Positions 60,136-64,000 of a DNA stretch of 64,000 nt are shown here, one piece after another (within the stretch, counting starts at the first letter, position 1; every line of letters begins with the position of its first letter). Origin of the DNA: Alphaproteobacteria bacterium. GTDB taxonomy: Bacteria > Pseudomonadota > Alphaproteobacteria > UBA6615. The translations under genes and the position numbers were made by a program. The stretch lies in the NCBI GenBank assembly GCA_028279245.1, contig JANQOE010000091.1:1-64000 (forward strand), read 5' to 3'. The notes under the pieces were generated by a model that did no database searches, was not told the origin of the DNA, and saw only the letters and a list, made by a program, of their open reading frames with translations.

Positions 60136-61487
60136 GCCACGACCTCGTCCAGCACCCGGTCGACGACCCGGCCCAAGGTATCGACCAATTCGTCGATCTG
60201 GTCTTCCGAGATGATGAAGGCTGGGGCCAGCAACACATGGTCGCCGCGCACGCCATCCACCGTCCCGCCGTTCGGATAACAAATCAGCCCGCTCTCCATG
60301 GCCCGGACCTTCAGCCGGTGATGCAGTTTCACTGCCGGTGCGAAGGGGCTTTTCGTGGCCTTGTCCGCGACAAACTCGATGGCCCGGAACAGGCCACGAC
60401 CGCGGATATCGCCGATATGTGGCTGGTTACCGAACCGGTCATGCAGCCGGTCGTCAAGGTAGGCGCCGAGTTGCCGGACCCGCGGCAACATGTCCGGCGA
60501 CTGCAGCCGCCGCTGTGTCGCTAGACCGGCGGCACAGGCGACGGGGTGGCCCATATAGGTGTGGCCGTGTTGAAACGCGCCCGAACCTTGACGAAACGCA
60601 TCGTGAATCGCCTCGGTCACCATCACCGCGCCGATCGGTTGATATCCCGCCGCCAGGCCTTTGGCGATCAACACCATGTCCGGCACAATGTCTTCCTGCT
60701 CGAAGGCAAACAACGTACCGGTTCGCCCCATGCCGCACATCACCTCGTCGAGGATCAGCACGACCCCGTAGCGGTCGCAGATCTCACGGATCCGCTTGAA
60801 GTACCCCGGCACCGGCGGCACCGCGCCGGCGGTCGCACCGACCACCGTCTCCGCCAGAAAGGCGATAACATTCTCGGGTCCGAGCTCCTGCAGTTGCGCT
60901 TCGAACTCCTGCGCCAACCGCTCGCCCATCTGCCCATCGCTCTCGTCATCTCGTCGCCCCCGATAGGCGAAGCAAGGCGAGACATGTCGCACGTTGTCGG
61001 CCAGGATCGGTGCAAAGGGCGCACGCCGCGCCATGTTGCCGCCGACCCCGAGTGCCCCCAGGCTGTTGCCGTGATAGCTCTGCCGCCGGGCGATGAAGTA
61101 GCGCCGATCCGGCTCGCCGCGTTCCACGAAATATTGCCGCGCCATCTTCAACGCGGTTTCCGCCGCCTCGGATCCACCGGACCCGAAATACACGCGGTTC
61201 AACTCCCCCGGTGCCGCCGCAACCAGCATGTCGGCCAGCGCCTCGGCCGGCTCGCTCGTCATAAATGACGTGTGCGCGTAGCTAACCCGTTCCGTCTGCT
61301 TTCGTATCGCCGCGATAACGTCCGCATCACTGTGGCCAAGGCAAGACACCGCCGCCCCGCCGGAAGCGTCCAGATAGCGGCGGCCCTCAGTATCCACGAG
61401 ATACACACCGTCGCCTTTGGCCGCCGTCGGCAGGGTGGCCCCTGTCGTGCGATAGAACACGTGCCCGTGTTGCGCCGGATCACTCAT
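60132..61487 (-). CDS. Class III PLP-dependent aminotransferase
   Basis: A 451-residue omega-aminotransferase. PLP Lys is in MVLIAKGLAAGYQPIGAVMV; the Asp for the ring nitrogen is in VVLILDEVMCGMGRTGTLFA; SGGSEAAETALKMARQY binds phosphate. The start at 61487 (MSDPAQHGH) overlaps the end of the RpiR gene by 8 bp. It moves an amino group from an amine or beta-amino acid to pyruvate or a similar acceptor. It acts with the BKACE enzyme downstream. Confidence 0.92.
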   Translation of the reverse strand: MSDPAQHGHVFYRTTGATLPTAAKGDGVYLVDTEGRRYLDASGGAAVSCLGHSDADVIAAIRKQTERVSYAHTSFMTSEPAEALADMLVAAAPGELNRVYFGSGGSEAAETALKMARQYFVERGEPDRRYFIARRQSYHGNSLGALGVGGNMARRAPFAPILADNVRHVSPCFAYRGRRDDESDGQMGERLAQEFEAQLQELGPENVIAFLAETVVGATAGAVPPVPGYFKRIREICDRYGVVLILDEVMCGMGRTGTLFAFEQEDIVPDMVLIAKGLAAGYQPIGAVMVTEAIHDAFRQGSGAFQHGHTYMGHPVACAAGLATQRRLQSPDMLPRVRQLGAYLDDRLHDRFGNQPHIGDIRGRGLFRAIEFVADKATKSPFAPAVKLHHRLKVRAMESGLICYPNGGTVDGVRGDHVLLAPAFIISEDQIDELVDTLGRVVDRVLDEVVA

Positions 61488-62394
61488 TAGGGTCGGAAAT
61501 CTCCAACGCAGCCTGTTCCTGTTCCGGCCAATAGGCCTCCATCCGGACAAGTTGTTCTTCACTCTCGGCCACCGCCGCCAGCGCCCGTTGCCCGCCTTGT
61601 GCCAGCAACAGCGCGACCAGCGCCTGCGCCACCGAAATCGCCGGCACTACCGAGTTGAACAAGGCCGGGCTTTCCGCCGCCACCCGCAGTGTATGAGTTG
61701 CCATCCGCGCCAGCGGCGAAACCGAACTGTCGGTCACCGCAACCACCGTCGCGCCCCGCACCGCAGCATATCGGGCAGCTTGCACCGACCCGGTGGTGTA
61801 GGGCCGCAACGAAAACACCAGCATTAGATCGCGCTCGTTGACGCCGCGCATGTCGTCAGTGAAGGTTCCGCCGCGCCCGTCCAACAACACCGTGTTGTCG
61901 CGGAACATCCGGCAGCCATAGTGCAGATAGAACGCCGCTGGATAGAGGCTCCGCAGCCCGACGAAATACAGCCGCCGTGCCTGGGACATCGCCTTTGCTA
62001 CCGTCGTAAGCTGTTCCGCCGGTATCCGGTCCAGCGTCGTCTCCAGATTGGCCTGGTCCGCCAAGATCATCTCGGTGGCCAGATACGACAACGCGCCGCG
62101 GCTCTTGCGCCGCTGCAACCGCGCCGCCCGGTTTCGGTAACCTTCGCCCGTCTGGCGTACGCGATGGCGCAGGGCCTCGCGCAAGTCCTCATAGCCGGGA
62201 CAACCCAGCCGCTGCGCCAGCCGCACCATCGTCGCCGGTTGCACCCCGGCTTTTGCCGCAACAAATCGCATGGACCGGAACGCGGCCTCATCCTGGTGAT
62301 CGAGCAAGTAGGACGCCGCCTGCCGTAGCTGTGGGCTCAAATCGTCCCGCTCCAACTCAAGCCGCTCCAGCAGTCCTGATCCGACCGCGTTCAC
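61480..62394 (-). CDS. RpiR/MurR-family transcriptional regulator
   Basis: A 304-residue regulator with an N-terminal HTH (SPQLRQAASYLLDHQDEAAF; VQPATMVRLAQRLGCPGYED) and a C-terminal SIS sugar-binding domain (AKAMSQARRLYFVGLRSLYP; RGATVVAVTDSSVSPLARMA). It heads the aminotransferase/BKACE operon and overlaps its first gene, so it likely controls it. The 198-bp gap to apt has no other gene. Confidence 0.9.
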   Translation of the reverse strand: MNAVGSGLLERLELERDDLSPQLRQAASYLLDHQDEAAFRSMRFVAAKAGVQPATMVRLAQRLGCPGYEDLREALRHRVRQTGEGYRNRAARLQRRKSRGALSYLATEMILADQANLETTLDRIPAEQLTTVAKAMSQARRLYFVGLRSLYPAAFYLHYGCRMFRDNTVLLDGRGGTFTDDMRGVNERDLMLVFSLRPYTTGSVQAARYAAVRGATVVAVTDSSVSPLARMATHTLRVAAESPALFNSVVPAISVAQALVALLLAQGGQRALAAVAESEEQLVRMEAYWPEQEQAALEISDPNE

Positions 62395-62592
62395 CGTTAG
62401 GGCGACCTCCCGTTATTCGTTGCTGCGATCAGAGACCGGCAGCCCCGCGATTGCAACATTTGAATCGCCAAACTGTAACAGTTGATTCAGCACGGACATG
62501 CTCCACCACCAGAGTAGTAGAGCCTGCGGATTGCACCTGAATCGGCCAATCCGGTAGCATCCGGCGGCAAAAAACCAAGCTGGAGCAGAGCG

Positions 62593-63108
62593 ATGGATAT
62601 CCGAGAGCATATTCGGACCATTCCGGATTTCCCCAAACCGGGTATCCTCTTCTACGATATCTCCACCCTGCTGGCCCATCCCGGGGCTTGGCGCCATACC
62701 GTCGACCTGCTCGCCGTCAAGGTCGAGCCGCAAAAGCCGGACTTGTTGGTCGGCATTGAAAGCCGCGGCTTCCTGGTCGCCGCACCCCTGGCGCTGAAGC
62801 TTGGATGTGGGTTCGTCATGTGCCGGAAAAGCGGCAAACTGCCGGGCGCCACGGTTTCCCACAGCTACGATCTCGAATACGGCACCGACACCATCGAAAT
62901 CCAGGCCGACGCCATCGCACCGGGCCAGCGCGTGGTAGTATTGGACGACCTTCTTGCCACCGGCGGCACTGCCGCGGCGACAGTGCAACTCCTGCGGCAA
63001 TCCGGCGCCGACGTCCGGTCAGCGACCTTCATCATCGAGCTGACTGGCCTTGACGGCCGTCAGCAGCTCGACCTGCCGGTCACCTCGCTCATCGAGTATG
63101 AGCAATAG
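62593..63108 (+). CDS. apt: Adenine phosphoribosyltransferase
   Basis: A 171-residue type I phosphoribosyltransferase that makes AMP from adenine and PRPP. It has [20 protein letters not shown] at the N-terminus, [20 protein letters not shown], and the PRPP motif [32 protein letters not shown] precedes the ATG. Its length and all motifs fit Apt. It ends directly against the convergent DenD-like gene. Confidence 0.95.
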   Translation: MDIREHIRTIPDFPKPGILFYDISTLLAHPGAWRHTVDLLAVKVEPQKPDLLVGIESRGFLVAAPLALKLGCGFVMCRKSGKLPGATVSHSYDLEYGTDTIEIQADAIAPGQRVVVLDDLLATGGTAAATVQLLRQSGADVRSATFIIELTGLDGRQQLDLPVTSLIEYEQ

Positions 63109-64000
63109 CTAGGCCTCCACCCGGCCGCCGAGCTCATCTTCAACGAACCCGGCCACGATCTCCTCAAAATCGGCATCGACACCGAACCCAAGCTCTGCGG
63201 CTCGCTGTGCCTCCAGGGCTTGCGGCCAGCTATCGACAATCGCCTGCACGCCGGCGTCGGGCGTCCAGTCGACCCGGTCGACTGCCGCAGTCCCGCCGGC
63301 GGACCCCAGCGCCTCGATCATCTCCCCGATCGACGGGCCGATCCCGCCCAACAGCAGCGTTCGCTGCCCACCGATGGCGTTACCATCAGCGGCGAAGGCG
63401 CGCAGGAATGCTTCGACGACCTTGCGCGGTGACAGCAGGACCATCCGCGTCTCGGACTTGACCGGACAAACCGCCCGTTGACCTTGCAGCGGTTCGCGGA
63501 TAATCGAACTGGCAAACCCAGAGGCGGCTCGGTTTGGCTTGCCCGGCCGCACAACGATGGTCGGCAGGCGCAACCCACGGCCGTCCAGGAAGCCTTTGCG
63601 CGTGTAGTCGTTGAGCATCAACTCACCCGCCGCCTTCTGGGCACCGTAAGAGGTCTGCGGTGTCAGCGGCGTGCGGTCGGTGATCACCCGCTCACCCCCG
63701 TAGACCGCGACGGAGCTTGCATAGACCACCCTCGGACAATGGGGCACTGCCCGGCAGGCCTCCAACACATTGCGGGTACCGTTGAGGTTAACCCGATAGC
63801 CAAGATCGAAATCGGCCTCCGCCTCGCCGCTAACGATCGCGGCAAGATGAAACACGGCCCCAACCGACTCATCGATCAGACCACCCACACTTGCGCCGTC
63901 GGCAATATCGACGATCGCCGACGACAGCCGGGCATCATCCGGCAAATCGGCCGCCGCAAACTTGTCGGCCAGCACCACCTGGCTCACCGGTTCGGGTGTC
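63109..64000 (-). CDS. D-erythronate dehydrogenase-like SDR, partial
   Basis: The frame stays open to the right edge, so the N-terminal glycine-rich motif is off-window. The visible part (about 297 residues) has HLAAIVSGEAEADFDLGYRV, then YASSVAVYGGERV and the catalytic SYGAQKAAGEL, and PTIVVRPGKPNRAASGFASS. This matches the DenD family, which oxidises D-erythronate to the 2-oxo acid in four-carbon acid sugar catabolism. Other members of that pathway would be expected beyond the window. Confidence 0.85.
   Translation of the reverse strand, partial: TPEPVSQVVLADKFAAADLPDDARLSSAIVDIADGASVGGLIDESVGAVFHLAAIVSGEAEADFDLGYRVNLNGTRNVLEACRAVPHCPRVVYASSVAVYGGERVITDRTPLTPQTSYGAQKAAGELMLNDYTRKGFLDGRGLRLPTIVVRPGKPNRAASGFASSIIREPLQGQRAVCPVKSETRMVLLSPRKVVEAFLRAFAADGNAIGGQRTLLLGGIGPSIGEMIEALGSAGGTAAVDRVDWTPDAGVQAIVDSWPQALEAQRAAELGFGVDADFEEIVAGFVEDELGGRVEA

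Overview
The window reads as chromosome of a GC-rich alphaproteobacterium with a scavenging, transporter-heavy lifestyle, perhaps Rhodospirillales-like. Lineage is inferred from gene content (TctABC, three TRAP systems, several ABC importers, IclR/GntR/RpiR regulators, cytochrome c2-type protein, BKACE enzyme), not from a marker gene. Left part (1-33 kb): a catabolic operon on the minus strand (FAD dehydrogenase, two epimerases, aldehyde dehydrogenase, ThDP enzyme, TctABC) faces an IclR regulator and an SDR. Then come a cupin protein, an NMT1/Ssu-type ABC importer, a sugar ABC importer, a DctPQM TRAP system with an alpha/beta hydrolase and IclR, a TAXI TRAP system, and a GntR plus an Old Yellow Enzyme.

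The centre (32-54 kb) is the notable part. It is a RiPP locus with 21 intact precursor genes and three decayed ones, all carrying the same 76-residue nitrile-hydratase-like (NHLP) leader that ends in LAGG, followed by short, unrelated cores of 10-26 residues that always begin with Lys. Fourteen intact precursors lie on the plus strand and run directly into a fused leader-binding/YcaO cyclodehydratase gene and a SagB-type dehydrogenase gene. Seven lie on the minus strand and run toward a tandem GNAT, an HlyD adaptor, a C39-peptidase ABC exporter, a second NHLM-type ABC exporter and a methyltransferase. The two halves are convergent mirror images with only 6 bp between sagB-like and methyltransferase stops. 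Twelve copies of one promoter module (two TGAGACGC direct repeats 22 bp apart, then TTGGCG, 16 bp, TAGAGT) precede precursors in both arms, which suggests one regulon; an AraC-type regulator next to the left arm is the obvious candidate activator.

The precursor locus ends on the right at a decayed tyrosine integrase and a tRNA-Pro(CGG) whose 3' end faces the locus, so it looks like an old tRNA-associated island. A second scrap of a similar integrase lies at 16.2 kb. A diverged 5' fragment of a ycaO-like gene inside the left array and three precursor pseudogenes show that the array has been rearranged by duplication and loss.

Right of the tRNA (54.7-64 kb) the sequence returns to ordinary chromosome: cytochrome c, a UspA protein with a TAXI TRAP transporter, a class III aminotransferase and BKACE pair under an RpiR regulator, adenine phosphoribosyltransferase, and a DenD-like dehydrogenase running off the end.

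All calls rest on reading translated sequence and motifs; no searches were run.
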